Shown here: positions 47,136 to 61,233 of the stretch, piece by piece
How positions within the stretch are numbered: the first letter of the stretch is position 1
Layout of the letters: each line of letters begins with the position of its first letter
NCBI GenBank assembly: GCA_037367405.1
Contig: JAZKJV010006949.1
Location: forward strand, 205,769-269,768
Reading direction: 5' to 3'
Length of the DNA: 64,000 nt
DNA from: Ottelia alismoides
Taxonomy: Eukaryota; Streptophyta; Magnoliopsida; Alismatales; Hydrocharitaceae
Program-made: the position numbers and the translations under genes
Notes under the pieces: model-generated
What the model was told of the DNA's origin: nothing
The model's database searches: none
The model's input: the letters and a program-made list of their open reading frames with translations, nothing else

Positions 47136-48429
47136 AGGTTGGTCGCACAATGATTCCTTGTCTAGCTTGTTACATGAGACCAGCCCATTCGGTTCACCAA
47201 ATGACACCTTTGCTGGGGAGCAATGTGTAGGTTGTACATATTTATATTTATTTTATTTCACATCTTGCTCTTTATTTTTATTTAAATAATTGTTTTATCT
47301 ATTCCAATCTTTTTTCTTTTGTTTGCCTTTATTGAGAGGGCCTGCAGAGCTAGGGTGGTTCTTTTAGGAGACTGACGCATCCGAGTAACGTGGAGATTGG
47401 CTTTCTCTTCACAAGCCGATAGGAGAGAGCAATGAAGGAGACCAAAAACTGGGAGGAGCAGAAGCAATAGTGTAGAGTAGCTTAGGTTTTTTATTTTGTT
47501 GTGAGAGGGTGACACTATTTTATTAATTGCAATAATATAGGACGAACTCATACACTTATACTCTGGACCCAGTTCATCATCTATTTGTTCACCTAGGGGT
47601 CCAATCGAATTTTACATGTTTCTATTATCTTGTTCATTTTATTTGTCCCTATTTTCTCCTTATTTTTATTTATTTTCCAGGATTTGTGTTTTTTGACTTT
47701 TTTATATTTTACGTCTTCTATGCTTGAGTCCTTAAACTTGGGATTTTTATTTGTGCTTAGAATAGTAATTAATAAGTCCAAATTTAAATAGACTATTAGT
47801 TCCGATAGACATCTATGTTTTGACTTAATCAAACTAATCGGTGATTTTCGTTAATAGAAATTCTTGTTTAGGATGGTTCTTGCTTGTATATCATATAGAT
47901 TAGTTTTTAATTAATATGCGGATCACTTTTCATGTAGAGTGTTGGAGCAGGGTACACATTTCTAACTCTGCATACATTCATTGATTTGACGTGTATCAGC
48001 TTTTCCAACTTCTCCCCTTGATTTCTTGGACCTAAATAAATCGAGAATCAGAAAATTCATCAGGCGTGTATTTGAAAAATACTCAAAAAATTAAAAAGTC
48101 AAAAAACTAAAATAAGGGGACCACTAAATAAATTGTATCCCTTCTTAAAATATGTAATGGACTTCATTGTATTGAGTTCATAAAGTTCACATTATATTAA
48201 GGTACCCTTCAGACTAAGTGAGGCATGGCCCCTAAGGATTAGAGCCTAAATCCCAATCCGTGACTGCCTTGATTATCACATGGGTCTGTGAAGTATCAAC
48301 ACCTCTATTCGTGTGTGGGTGACTTATGATAGGGATTTTCCATCGGTCTTGCGTTCCACACAGGGAGAGAGCGCAATCGCTGCGGCGACCGACAAAAGAT
48401 CCCAAATCAATCAACAATTAACTCACAAT
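47136..48429. other. Spacer between repeat copies C and D
   Basis: No gene is seen. Copies C and D point away from each other across this stretch. Confidence 0.35.
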
Positions 48430-51400
48430 AAATATCAAGCAATGAATAGCAAAAATGTGGAGTTAAAATTTATTATAACTCTACATGCAAATGTGTATAG
48501 GTGTAAGCATGAGTAGAAGTCGAACACTGGGAGCAAACGGTTAGGAGTGAAAACAATAATGCACAAAAATTATTCAATCCTTTTCTTGTCCACGTTATTG
48601 TTTTTGTGGGTTTTAATTTTATATTTTTTATTTGATTTTGGTTTTATAATTTTTATTTGATTTTTAATTTTCTGATTTTATATTATCTTTTTATATTTTC
48701 ATTTTTTTATTTTTTCTTTAATAAAAACATTATAGCCTATATAGGCTTTATTTACACAATACACAAAAATATATTTATAAATAATATTAAATCTAAATAA
48801 AATTATAAAAATAATTTGTTTTGGGGGTTTTAATATTTTCTAATGTTTTTATATTTTTTCAGTGATGTTTGCTAATTTTTATGTATTTTTAAAGTCAAAA
48901 ATATCCCAATAATGGGGTTAATACATAATCCAAAAATGATTTGGGTTTTAAAAATAGTAAATAGGTCCCAAAATTATCCAAATTAATTTGAATACGTAAA
49001 TAACAAAATATATATAATTGTAAAATTGGAAAACCGATTTTTGGTATTTTTGACGAGTTTTATAATTTTTTTAGGATTTTAGAGCTTCTTAAAATTTTTA
49101 TGTTTTTTATTTTTAGGGGTTTTTGTTTTCTGTACTCAATAAATACTAAAATATATCATACCTAATTTTTTTGTAATTTTTCAAAAAGTTTTTACATTTT
49201 TTGGCATTTTACAAACTAGACAGGGATTATTTACGCTCCATTTTACAAATAGGTTAAATGCTCAAAATGCAAAAGGGACACGTGGTGTGTAAGTACATTG
49301 TATGAGGCATCTAACCCTATTTTTGTAGAATTTTTGGAACTTAGTAGATATTTTTAATAATTAGGTAAAAGTCCCGAAAATAAAAAGGCCTCGCAGGGGC
49401 ATAACTGCAAATGAAATAAAGCTCAGGGGGCACATTGTAATTTTCCCAACATAATAAAACATTTATTAAATTTTTAGGAACCATTTTACAACAAATAAAA
49501 ATGTCAGGGCCTATATGCAAAATCTTCAGCGTCACGTGACGACTGCACGTGATGCAAGTAGGGACCAAAATGTCAATATCAAAAGTTGTAGGGCCTTCGT
49601 GCAAAATGCCCTATTTATTTACAACGTCATATTTTATTTACAGAATTAAGTATTAGATACAAAAAAGTCAGGGGAGAGATTTGCAATTTACCCCTTCTTA
49701 ACCGCTGGTGAACGACGAATCTTCTTTTACTTAAACACGTGGAGTTCATCCAACGGGTGGTACCGGTTCACTACTGGACGACGTTGATTAGATCGTAGAT
49801 CGCGATCGGACGGTGAAGACGCGGAATCATTCAACGGCTGAGGATCGATCTGGGACCGCCTTCTTCATCCAACGGCAGGGAAGCAGGCCGGAAGAACGGG
49901 GAAGAACACTCGCCTGGGCGAGGTTCTTCCGACGAGATCTCGCTTCCCAGCCGACCTTTGCTGCTCCAAATGGTCCCTCTGCCTTCCTAAGAGGTGGCCC
50001 TATCGGCTGGAGGTCTCGGATCGGACAGAGGTCGACTAGAGCTCCTCCGCGAGGTCGGGGAAGACGAGGAGCTCTAGGTACCTCCAGCGGCTCTTGGTTT
50101 CCACTCCTGGCAATGTATCGAGCGCCGAACCAGCTCAGGAAGACCATAAAGCTTGAGACGATGCTCCTCGGCCCTAGAACGAAGTTGTTAGCGTAAAAAG
50201 GGGTTGGGTGGCAAAGCTACCGGTGAGGTGGAGGAATGGGAGCTTCTATTCGCGGAGCCTCAGAGGATCCGGTTGGTCTTGGGTGACTGGGAGATGAAGA
50301 AAATGGCGGGGAATGAAATGGGGTGGAAAGTGTGGTCAGAAAACGATGGGAACACAGTGAAATGGTTCGTTGGAGCTTTGAGTCTCCTAATTAACGCTAA
50401 TTAACTAATTAAAATACGAAATAAAATGCAAGGAATAAAACCTAGAGCTAATTCTAAGCTAAGGAAGGTAAACGCGCAGCTCAAACGTGGCTGGTTGGAC
50501 AAGGAGCAGGACCTCCGACGAGCGGCGGCCGTGGGTGCAACCTCCTCCCCTTTCAGCCATCTCAGACCCTCCATGGGCTCCTCCCTGTCACGAAGGAACA
50601 CGTTGGGCCGGAGGCGGGGGATGAAAATGAAGAAGATTGACCAACAAAGCAAGGAGGTCGGAGGTTGTTTATTTATGCACATGGAGAGCACCCTTATTTG
50701 ACCGGGGAAAATCAAAAAGTCCGATCAGATTTACAAGGGATACAAGGCATGGCGTGAATGGACAATGAAAGGGGCGAAAATCTCGCGAAGAGATGAAAGT
50801 CAATGGATGGCTGCATCACGCGGGAAAAATGCAAGAATATAGGGGATTTGATAGTTCTGGCGAGTCATAGTTCCAGATGGGATAGTTGACCGCGGGTCAA
50901 CGCGGGCTACGTCCTGATTGGTCCACCTAAGATCACTACATGACAAACATGGTGTTTATTAAATAATAATTAATAAAAAAATAGAAAATGATTTTATTAT
51001 TTTTCGAATATGAAATAATTTTTTTATTGTTTTATGTAGTATTTTATTATGATTTTTATTTATTTTTTGGCTTTATTTATTAGTAGTTAATTTTTAATAG
51101 GGTATTTATAGGTATATTCATCTATGTTTTGTGCATTTTTATTTTTATTTTGTGTATTTTATTTTATTATTTTATACTTTTATTTTATATATTTACAACT
51201 AATTTTTGTGAGTATAAACATATTTTTATTTAATTTTTATGATGTTATTTGTACACTTAAATAAATAGGTAAGTATATTGTATAGGCATAAACATAGGTA
51301 TTTTACATATGTTTTATATACATACTTTTATTTAATGTATTTTAATGATATATTTTTTATACAATCTATATAATATTTACAATATTAGAAAATTATAAAA

Positions 51401-52060
51401 GAATTAAAGAATGAAAGAATCTATTCCCCTTTTATTTATGTACATATAGAAACATAGGTATTTTGCCTATGTATTCTACATAAACTTATTTTATTTTTAT
51501 TCTTCTTTTTTATTTTATTCTAATTTTAGCATGTACATGTATTATAAATAATGTTTACAAAATTATAAAAATATGAATTTATAAAAATAATGAATAATGA
51601 ATAAATTGAATATTTTAATCGGTATTATGTACATTAGGGCCCAAAATCTAACTTTTATCCAGTAACTCCGAAAACTATAAAACCACCGCCATTAAATAGC
51701 TCGTGAAAAGTTATATATAACTAGATGATTTTGATATGTTTTGAGTTTTTATTGAAAAGATATGGGTTTGTGAAGTTTGGTTTTTGGCTTTTTATTTTGT
51801 GTATAGAATGTACGATGTGTATCATTTTTGTGCAAACTCATTTTTGAATTTTTATTTATATCATTATTTACAACTTTCATGTACAGAATTCCTTTATTTG
51901 AAAAATAATTAGTGAAGAATAAAATAGGTGTCAAAAATGCATAATTAATGAATAAATAAATGAGGTATTTATTATCTTTTTGGCCCTTATCTCCCCCTAC
52001 TTTATTCCTTGTCAACCAATTCCATTCTGGACTTGATCTCGGGGTTACGGGGTTAGGTTT
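48430..52060 (+). repeat. Family-L repeat unit, copy D
   Basis: It starts with the gagttaaaatttattataac block (48461) and runs through an AT-rich part, agggaccaaaatgtc (about 49559), a GC-rich part (49700-50930), gattggtccacc (about 50918), an AT-rich part, taactccgaaaactataaaa (51662) and tctccccctactttattcc (51990). A decayed gypsy gag follows on the same strand, so it probably acts as the 5' LTR. Frames at 49813-50196 and 50401-50715 are products of the GC-rich part. Confidence 0.6.
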
Positions 52061-52617
52061 GCTTTCATACTTAGTCTGAATTACTTGAGCACAGGGGAAC
52101 TACGACAACGGGTCCCTGTCTCATCGTTCCATGTTCAAGTACCCCGCAAGTGGGAAGTATTTGATTAGCTACATCAGCTTCCACTCTCTATTTCTTTGGC
52201 TGAGTAGCATGCCTAGATCCTATATCAAGGACTTTCAAAAAGTATAGACTACTTGTTACAAAAGTAGTAGAAAGTATATTACACTTGTCTGGTAGTACTC
52301 ACTCACCTATATGGGTAGCGCCAAGGAGTAAGATTATTAAGATTACTTGAAACAGTCAAAAAATTGACGAGATAAGTAACCGAACCTTCATATCTTCACC
52401 TGTGTTGAGTTGGTGAATCCATATGCATTGGTGTTTGGTTGGATATGGTTTAGGTCAAAGATTACAGTCACACGCATTTGCGACTTTTCTTTACACTTCT
52501 TTTCATTACTTTCTTTTATCTTGGCTCATTTGATTCTTTTCTCATTTTCTTTTCATTTTATTTCTTGCAAATCTCTGTGCTCGTTATTCATCATCTCTAC
52601 TCCTTTTGTTTCTTAAG

Positions 52618-54720
52618 ATGTCGGGTCTTGGATGGTTTAATCCAAAATCCCATGACACTAACATCGAGTCCTCGATGCCGACATCTCCAATCATCCAAGG
52701 TGATTCTAGAGAGGTTGTTTCGGATTTTACGAACCACTCTCAAGACTCCGCATCTTCTTTATCTAAAATAAATCGAGATTACTTTTGTCCCGAAATTCTC
52801 CTTTATGGATGGGGATCGATATGCCTCCATACACGTTATCCAATCTAACAATGCTCAGAATTGGCTCTAATTTCAAACACACCTCTACATCTGGTGCACA
52901 ATTCTAGACTAATCAGGATCCATTCCAGCATGCAGATCTGCAGACCGGTCAGAGCTTGATTTCCTCTGAGTCTGATTCAGAGATGGCTCCCAAAGAGAAG
53001 GCACATCAAGTTGAGAAGAATGAAGTGAACACTCAGATGCTCGCCTCCATACATGCAATCCATACACAACTGACTACACAGGCTGAAGCTCAGGCTACCT
53101 TCTAGGATATGTTATTAGAACTGAGGAGAGATAAAGAGAATGAAGGAGGAGGAGGAGAAGAAGAACAAGATATAGACCTCATGGAGGGAAGAGGAGGAAA
53201 GAATAGTGGCTCCAAATCCTACTTTAAAAGAAACTTACCATCCTAGTGCTAACCAGATGACATAGGGGATCTAGATTCCATCGATCCACAGACATTTTAA
53301 GCTGAAGCCGTAGTTCTTTTATCTTCTTCCCTCGTTCAATGGGAACACAAACGAGGGACCCTATATCCGTCTACATCAGTTTGGATGTATCTGTGGCTCC
53401 ACTCACTGCCCTAACATCCCATTAGATGCAGTCAAGATGATTGCCTTTTTCCTTTAGCCTTCAGTATAAGGCTCTATACTGGATTATTCATTTTGGGAAA
53501 GTAGTGATGACCTGGGTGGAACTTAAGTCAGCATTCCTATACAAATTCTATCCCCTGGGTCAGTTGAATCAGATATGCACCCACATCTCGAATTTCTCCC
53601 AAGGACCTCACAAATCCATACATGAAGACTGAGAGATATTCAAGGATTTGCAAGAGAAGTGCCCCCACCATGACATTCCGAGAACCAACCTAGTCCAACA
53701 CTTCTTTAGGGCCTGACACAAGAGAGTTAGAGGCTGATTGATGCTGCATATGGTGTCTCTCACTTTAATAAAGATAAAGATGTTGTATGGTAGATTTTTG
53801 AGGAAATGGTCGAAGGATAGGCCACCTTATAGTCATCTCGAGCATATTAGAAGCAACCTCAGATACACCATAAGACCATCAACATGGTGGGATCACATAT
53901 GTGGACAGGGACAAGATCTCCAACTTGAGTATCACAGGGAGCCACCTGTCCAAGGTGGACATCATAAAAAAGCGATCACGATATGGAGAAATTAGTTGGG
54001 ATCAAACAGAGAACCATGAATCCGGATAAACTTAACCATATCACCAAGCATCTGGAGCTCTTGGTAAGGATGATTAGTACCTAATAGTTCGTGAGCTCAT
54101 CAACCATGACTCCTACCAAGTCGAAAGAATCATCACCATTGTGGAGTGCAGGGCAGTCGTCATCCGTCCAACATGTACATTACATGCAGGCACCTGATCA
54201 AGCACCACCGCTACTGTAACCGTGTTATCATATGATTGTGTACCACCTTGAGCCCCAGTCTTTTATCAAGTCGCCGTTCCTAACTCCACCCTAAATTCAG
54301 AAGGTGAATGACGTTTAGAGTAATGAACATCAACTGAATCGTTTTGGAAACATCAGTAGGATCAGTCTTCTACCATCAGGTCGTACCACCAATCCCATGG
54401 TGGGAAGTTTGTCCAGAGTCAGCCTCAGTCACACCAGTCTCCACCACAAGCTCACACTAGGAGATAGTCATATCAGCAGTCGACATACCGCCAGCAAAAG
54501 CCATATCACCATTACCCAGATGCTTCGTATCAGAACCAGTGTCCCCCTACTCACTACTATTAGCAATATCGTCCTCAGTATCTCTCATAGAATAATCAAT
54601 TGCATCCATTGTAGCATCACTATCAGTCTCAGCATGGTTAGCATGTTGAAACCTCATAGGCTGCTCCCGTCAACACAACCTTGAATAGTTTGACTCAGTT
54701 GGTGAAGAGCGTAACGGAGC
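52618..54720 (+). pseudogene. Ty3/gypsy (Athila/Tat-like) gag, decayed
   Basis: From MSGLGWFNPKSHDTN onward, pieces on + include a coiled-coil-like part (EKAHQVEKNEVNTQMLASIH, TQAEAQATF), then FGKVVMTWVELKSAFLYKFY, PLGQLNQICTHISNFSQGPH and EIFKDLQEKCPHHDIPRTNL followed by QHFFRA. This is the retrotransposon gag domain (WxxLxxxFLxKFFPLxxxxxLRxxIxxFxQxxxExxxEAWERFKDLLRKCPHHGIP). Many stops break it. After 54000 only low-complexity Ser/His/Gln-rich frames remain and no pol is seen; a copia sequence begins near 54726. Confidence 0.8.
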
Positions 54721-54725
54721 GTAAC

Positions 54726-55520
54726 CAAGATTAATCATTGGTCAAATCATGTCACACATGATCCAATTGTATCTACCTACAACTCTATTGAGTTTAGGTG
54801 TATCAGAGGAGTGAGACATGAATGATATTCCTTTCTCCATAAGGTACTCCATGAATCCATCTAATAGGTACAAGATACCTAGGTTAGATCAAATTCATTT
54901 CATATTCCTTCACACTTTGGTTCTAAATCAAAATTGTGAAATCTTTGAACATTTCAAAGGTTTCTAAGGTGAAGAGAAGAAATCTCATATCACACATAAT
55001 CATCAATAGATATCATATATCCACAATGTTTATTATGACATAGATGATCTACATACATCAATATGTATGAGATCTTGAATACCTCATCACCTAACACCAA
55101 TTCCAAAGAAGGGTGTATTGGATATTTTACTTTGAATACAATCTTCACAAGTACATATGATTTGAAATTTTAGACATTCTAAAGCTTCATCTCTTACTAG
55201 TCTATTGATCTCGTCAATAGATATATGTCCAAGGTTTGATGCCAAATCATTGCCAAATGATCTTCATCTTCTTATTGATCTTTAAAGGTTTAATTTCTGT
55301 ATCAGAAATCTTAATGAACCATTCATTAATTTTCTAATTTGGTAGAGTCCACTAGATGTTATATTACTATCCGAAATATATCCATCATAACTTTCTATGA
55401 TAGGTTTATTCCAAAATTTATGTTTATTTCCAACATTTAGAAATAAACTATGAGTGTATTCTAATATCCAGATCATAGAGACATTCTCTAAGACTAAGGA
55501 CTCTCCCACTAAAAATATGA
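54726..55520 (-). pseudogene. Copia GAG-pre-integrase and start of integrase, decayed
   Basis: On - it reads LWH (frame change) then LGHISIDEINRLVRDEALEC and LKFQIICTCEDCIQSK, the GAG-pre-integrase domain. LIHIDVCRSSMS and a broken GYMISIDDYV follow, matching the integrase start (DLIHTDVCGPM ... YFITFTDDYSR). Upstream, 55509-55282 is an open frame that would fall where the protease/linker part lies but shows no DSGA motif. The rest of integrase and RT are cut off at 54726. Confidence 0.75.
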
Positions 55521-58302
55521 AGTCTATTTATCCAATAGAGATTGTTGCAACAATTGCATCAATATCCATGTAGATGACTATTAAACCTGAAGATCAAATT
55601 CCAGTTTTCTAATATATGCAACCAATTGCAAGTGTTATTAGAAGAATGAGATACAATCACTAGAGTTTGATCTTATCAAATAAGAAATTCAATTTCAATG
55701 ATTATATGTAGATGTTGATTATTTCGATGCACTATCTGAGTCCTTCTCTAAGGATTCTAGATAGACTTGATAGTCATACTATCAACAGATCGGCTAATTG
55801 CAGTATTCGCATTCATCCAACTCTTTGGATATCATATGGAAGTTACAGAAGTATAGTTAACTCCTTGACTTTCCTTCTCACTTAGGTCCAACCCATGCTT
55901 CCATTGCACTCCTTTCATCTATAAATAACTATTGCTTAAGACAAAGGATCCCTTATGTTGAATTCAAAAGATTTCAATATAAGACTATTTCAACATTTAT
56001 ACATGCTTTATTCAATTCATACAATGTGAATATTATGAAGCTTAATGAAAGACTAGAGTACAGATAGTAGAATGATGACACTCATCATATCTACATTTAT
56101 CTTAACTCGTAAAATCATTGGTTCAGGTAGGTACTCAAACATTTTTAAGTACACCATCTCTTATCGAGCTACCATTCTTCATAATACAGAGAACCATGCC
56201 ATTCATGATTAAATGTTGAGAGCATATATGTATGACAAAGCATATTCTTAGATTTTATAAGGATTATTTGACAATTACAATCATTACCGACAAGCCACTA
56301 ACAAAGTACATTCGATGAGAGATCAAGACTATAGAGACATACAAACACTATGGTTGTAGTTCTATTGTCTATCATTCCTCATTATAATGAGGAAACTTGC
56401 ACATTGCAACAACATACATTAGATGTCCAAATACAAGTATAATATCTTGATCATGGATAGAATCCATGATAGTTTACTGGTTATTATTGAGTATTCTATT
56501 AAGTGGGTTTAATGAAGATTATCTAAAATAAGAAATTTGTATAAATATATACAAATGTATATACATATTTTACTTTGATTTAGGAATTTTATATCAAAGT
56601 TGTCTTGCCTTGTCAACACTAAAAGTTCATTCCCTTAATAACTTTCAATGTAAGAGATATACTTACCATTATATCTCAAGCAAGATCTGGGATCTCCTTC
56701 CTACCATTATATCTTAAGCAAGATCTGGGATCTCCTTCCTTATCTTTGTCACATCCCAATAATATGAGAACCTGTAACTCAGATAAAAAAACATGAACAC
56801 ATTCCGCCTTGCAAGTCCAACTTGCATCCCAATTTGGTCTTTAAAACCCGAGCCCACCACCCCTAAGGTGATGTTGACCCATCGTTAATTGAGCCAACCG
56901 TCAACATGATTAGTACTCGCTATGCACAATCCAATATCGCCCCAATAATATGAGGATCAGACATTAGGGTCACTACGCATACGACCTTACTCTTTCGAGA
57001 AGAAAAGAGACCGATCCAGATGCGCTTTCATGCAGGAGCTGCCACTTCGGACAGGCATCTCCTACATACAATCCCTGGCGATGGAACCCTTCGCCTTGAC
57101 AGGAGACCACGGATGTCACTTATTTGATCCTCCATATCATGTTCAAATTTTAATTAATCATTATAAATTATATTCATTACGATTAATTATTCCAAAGAAA
57201 ATCACAACTCTATTCATAATAGAGTGTTTAATTTTAATTGGATTCCAATTAATCTAATCATATTAAATTAATGACCCAATTAATATACAACAAACATTTT
57301 TTATTGTTACTTGAAACATAGTATTATCTCAAATATGTTATTATTTCGAATTGTAATAATTAGAAAAATACATTGTGATCTCTCCTGCATTATCGAGTCC
57401 CTACCCACTGTCATGGCCAGTACTGACGGAAGTGGGACAGACCGCAAACGGTGCAACCTACTACCCCAACGCTCCTTGACTAGACACCATATCCACATCG
57501 GGAAAGGATAATGCCAAATTGATCATTGTGTACTTGAGATGATAATAGGTTCTTCAACCGAAGTTATACCATATAATAATAATCAAAATAATTTTGATTA
57601 ACATTATAAGGAAATTTACTAAATAAATTTCCAATCATATTCAAGCAACTATGTTTGTTGGAAAGTGTATAATGTAACCAATTGTGATCTAGATATTATC
57701 TAATCAATTATTGGTTAAGGAAATGTCATTTAAGGGAATAATTATCATCAAATATTTCACAAATATTTATCCATAATTAATATAGAAAAATAAATCATTT
57801 AATTTTACTAATTGATTAAATGACAATCACAAGGTTCTTAATTAGGAAAGTAATTTCCAACAGCGACCCTCACTTACTAAAATTAGAATATTTCGATCAA
57901 TTTAAATCAAATCATGGAAAATAGGTTTCCAAAAATTTTGGTAATTTGATTTACAACAGAACCTAAGTGATTTGTATGCATTTCGAGGGTTTCAAATCAG
58001 TTATTAAGTCCTTAATTATGTCATGATTCACTGTTTCGAAACAGTAGATACATGTTCACTAAAATGACCATAACTTGATCAGACGGATTCGAAATCATGC
58101 AAACTCATATCCCTTCCTTATTTAAGAACATAATTCAAGTGTTATTTTAGTGTTTAAACAATTAAAATAGGGCCGAAAATACTCACAAAACAAAGATGTG
58201 AAATTGAAATGCGATAAAACATTCGCAAAATGTAATGAAGCCAAATCATCCAAGGTTTATGGATCGTATCCGAAAACTTCGACCTAAGGCACTGATACCA
58301 CT
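55521..58302 (-). other. Copia interior and nested LTR-like sequence, not resolved
   Basis: It lies between the primer-binding site and the pre-integrase remains, where gag should be, but no gag is readable. 56690-56760 has a tandem 38-bp duplication (ttatatctcaagcaagatct-like). An LTR-like edge ending ggaaagtaatttccaaca at about 57870 suggests another minus-strand LTR inserted here. 57371-57500 is GC-richer and contains ctccttgactagacaccata. Confidence 0.4.
58288..58300 (-). other. Primer-binding site of the minus-strand copia element
   Basis: On - it reads tggtatcagtgcc, which matches the initiator-Met tRNA primer site (tggtatcagagc) but for one base. It starts two bases after the LTR end. 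Confidence 0.7.
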
Positions 58303-61233
58303 TGAAGAATATGGAAAGATCCTTAAGCACATCTTAGAAGCGTGAGGATCGCATCATATGCGATCGGGAGTGACTAGTCGCACTAGTTGCTCGAGGCATC
58401 AGAAATTAAAATTTTTCATGCGATGAAACCGCATGATCCGAGAACACTTCTTGGATCATTTTGTCTAAAACACAAACAAATATTAGGATTACCTCTTGAA
58501 GCGTGGTTGTGATCAAGTATCTAAACGAAGAGACCTCCTGTCTCAAGTCCGATCCGATGGAGGAGATGCTTGCGAGCGCGTTGATGAAACACGTGCTTCT
58601 CGTAATCCATGTTGATGATCCAAGCGGCGAACCTCCTGATCTCATCACATGAGATCCGATGTCTTCTTCACAAGTCGAAGGAGATGGAGATTCACGAGCA
58701 AACAATATTGTAGTATAACGGCGACACTGTGACGAGAATGACTCTCTCTAGGGCTCCATGGTGGACAGCCATAAGAGAGAGATAGAGGGCGTATAGAGAA
58801 TGAGAGAGCGAGAGAGAGCATGTGAAATTGTTGTATCTAACTTATGTAACTTGAAGAGCAAGGGTGCCCTTCTATTTATAATATTTTAGGATCCATGGAT
58901 CTCAATCCATGGACAACACAAATCCAATGGCTTACGTTGATTTGTGTTTCTTTTAATGGCCAAGATTTTATTGTATAAAACACAACAACAATTAATTTAA
59001 TTTAGATTAAATATATATTGATAAATCAATATATATATATATATATATATATGAATCCCAAATCAAATCAATCAAGCATGGAGAATATGGAATGGAGATT
59101 GCATCACCCTTTCCTAATAGGAGTTGGTGGGAATCTTATGTAATATCATGAGATTACATTATTCCATGGAACTCTCCAATATTTACAATAACACTTGTTG
59201 GAAATTATTCTACAAAAATAAATCATAATTATTTCGTGAATATTACAATCTTGCAATCGAAAAATTGTGAATCACATTTACATCCCAAAATAAAATGAAA
59301 CTATTAGCAAACCCGACACGTCGAGTGCTGATAGTCATTAATCATTTCCCAATTGCCAGGAGCTACGTCTATTCGACCTTGGCCTTTCCCTATTACCTCT
59401 GGTTGTATCTTCTAAAAGCTGGCAGGCTTCACTCAGGCAGGGGACAGGACTCACTCCCTAAGAAACCCGTGGATATTGAAGTCCCGCTACGCACCTTTTT
59501 GATCAAGCCTATGACATTCGACAGAGAAAGAGCCACCATAACCACGTCTGAAGAAGAAAATGCTGACCTTTTTGAATAATGAAAGGCCTACTGTGAATTC
59601 TAGAGAGTTGAACTGAATTACATTTTCAAATAATTGTCAAATGTGAATCCAATTCACATCAACATTTAACTAACAAATGTAAATTACAAATAGCTCTTTC
59701 TTATATATTATTAATCACAATTATAATATATATGATTAATATGGATAGTGTTATCCACATTATTCATATACATGATAATTAAATCATATTTAATCATCTT
59801 GGATCTCTATTCTCATGTGCCCAAATAATATGAATCACATTCACATTATTCACATCTTTGATAATTAAATCACATTTAATTATCTTAGATAACTCTCCTC
59901 ATAATATGAGTCAAATTCATATTATTCATGATAATCAAATCACATTCAATTATCAATTTTCTCAATGCTCGGATACATATATCAACAATGAAATTATCCT
60001 GAACTCTTTCAAGGATAATGCGCTTTCTCCACGAATACGTGTAGATAGGGACATGGCGATTGTATTGTTCAACGTATAGTGACTTGGATATTGAGATCAA
60101 ATCTCAAATCCGGATCTTTCGGACCTCTCATAAATGCTTGATTAAATCAAGATCATAAATCTAATATTCTTATTGTATATGAATCACATTCAGATCACAG
60201 TCCAACATTTGGACTAAGATTAGATTACTTCTCTACTGAGAGGAGTCACTAAAATCCAGATCGGATTCATCATTCCCTTAGAATGGAAGCCTCATCGTTA
60301 TAGAATCATTTATGATCACATCACCCTCAAGTATTCCCAATACATATATATCCTGCATACTGGAAGATCCAGAATGAACCCAAAGTATTAGATCAATTTT
60401 TCACTGTTTACTTCATGGTTTTGTCATTAAATTTCTCATTTGATCATTGGGAGTCGGTATCGATCATATACTTTCCAAGAGTATATATCATACCTAGGTC
60501 TTGGTCATATACTTTCCAAAAGTATATATCAAACCTACGAATTCAGTCAAGCTTCCAAAGCGAGACGACCATGCACGGAATTTGATTTTTCCCAATATCT
60601 CATGAGTGAGCTCATGTCTTCCGGTTCGGTAAATAAACATGTATGATCCCTTTGAGAGATCGTATTACTCATATGCCCTTGCATGCACACCAGCGCTTCG
60701 GTGTATAGACCTTGGTTAGTTCATCAACATATTGGTCTGCCAAATGTAAATACTCATACATATAGTAACCCATCTGTCTCCGGTCAGAGGATGCATGCCT
60801 ATACCGTGACATCATATGACATAAGACTTTGGTTATCTCGATCACATTAAGTTAACTCTTTGACCTAACTTATCTAACACCTCCGAATCTCCATTCCTAT
60901 GTAGAAGACCTGCAACAAGAGGTCGGTTAGATATCAGCCTTTAGAGAAGGGATTGCCATCTCCTTCTCAGGCTGGAGATCATCTCCTAATAATCATTTGA
61001 CGGTGCTTGATGAGTCCTCAATATAACTCTTTAGATATTCATCCAAGCACCAGCCTCTATGATTCAATAATTGAATCAACAACTGTATGATCATTGAGAT
61101 GGCCATGGTACACAACCCTAATTATACTAAGGGATATATTATGCAAATTAGTTATTCTTCATTCAAATCAAGGAATGATATTTGCAATAATATTTATTTC
61201 ATAATGGCTCGCTGTGGGCTCGCATGTCCAACA
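58303..61233 (-). repeat. Long copia-type LTR (about 2.9 kb)
   Basis: On - it starts tgttggacatgcgagccc (61233) and ends atattcttca (58303), with TG...CA ends. A tattataaatagaaggg TATA box lies at about 58880 on -. It seems unusually long for copia; the AT-rich part 59500-60250 with many aatatgaatcacattca-type repeats may be an expansion or a nested insertion. An (AT)n run lies at about 59030-59052. Open frames inside are not called. Confidence 0.5.

Noticed and set aside
49813..50196. 127-codon frame on + and 106-codon frame on -
   Set aside because: They lie in the GC-rich part of repeat copy D, have no domain, and have no counterpart in copies B and C.
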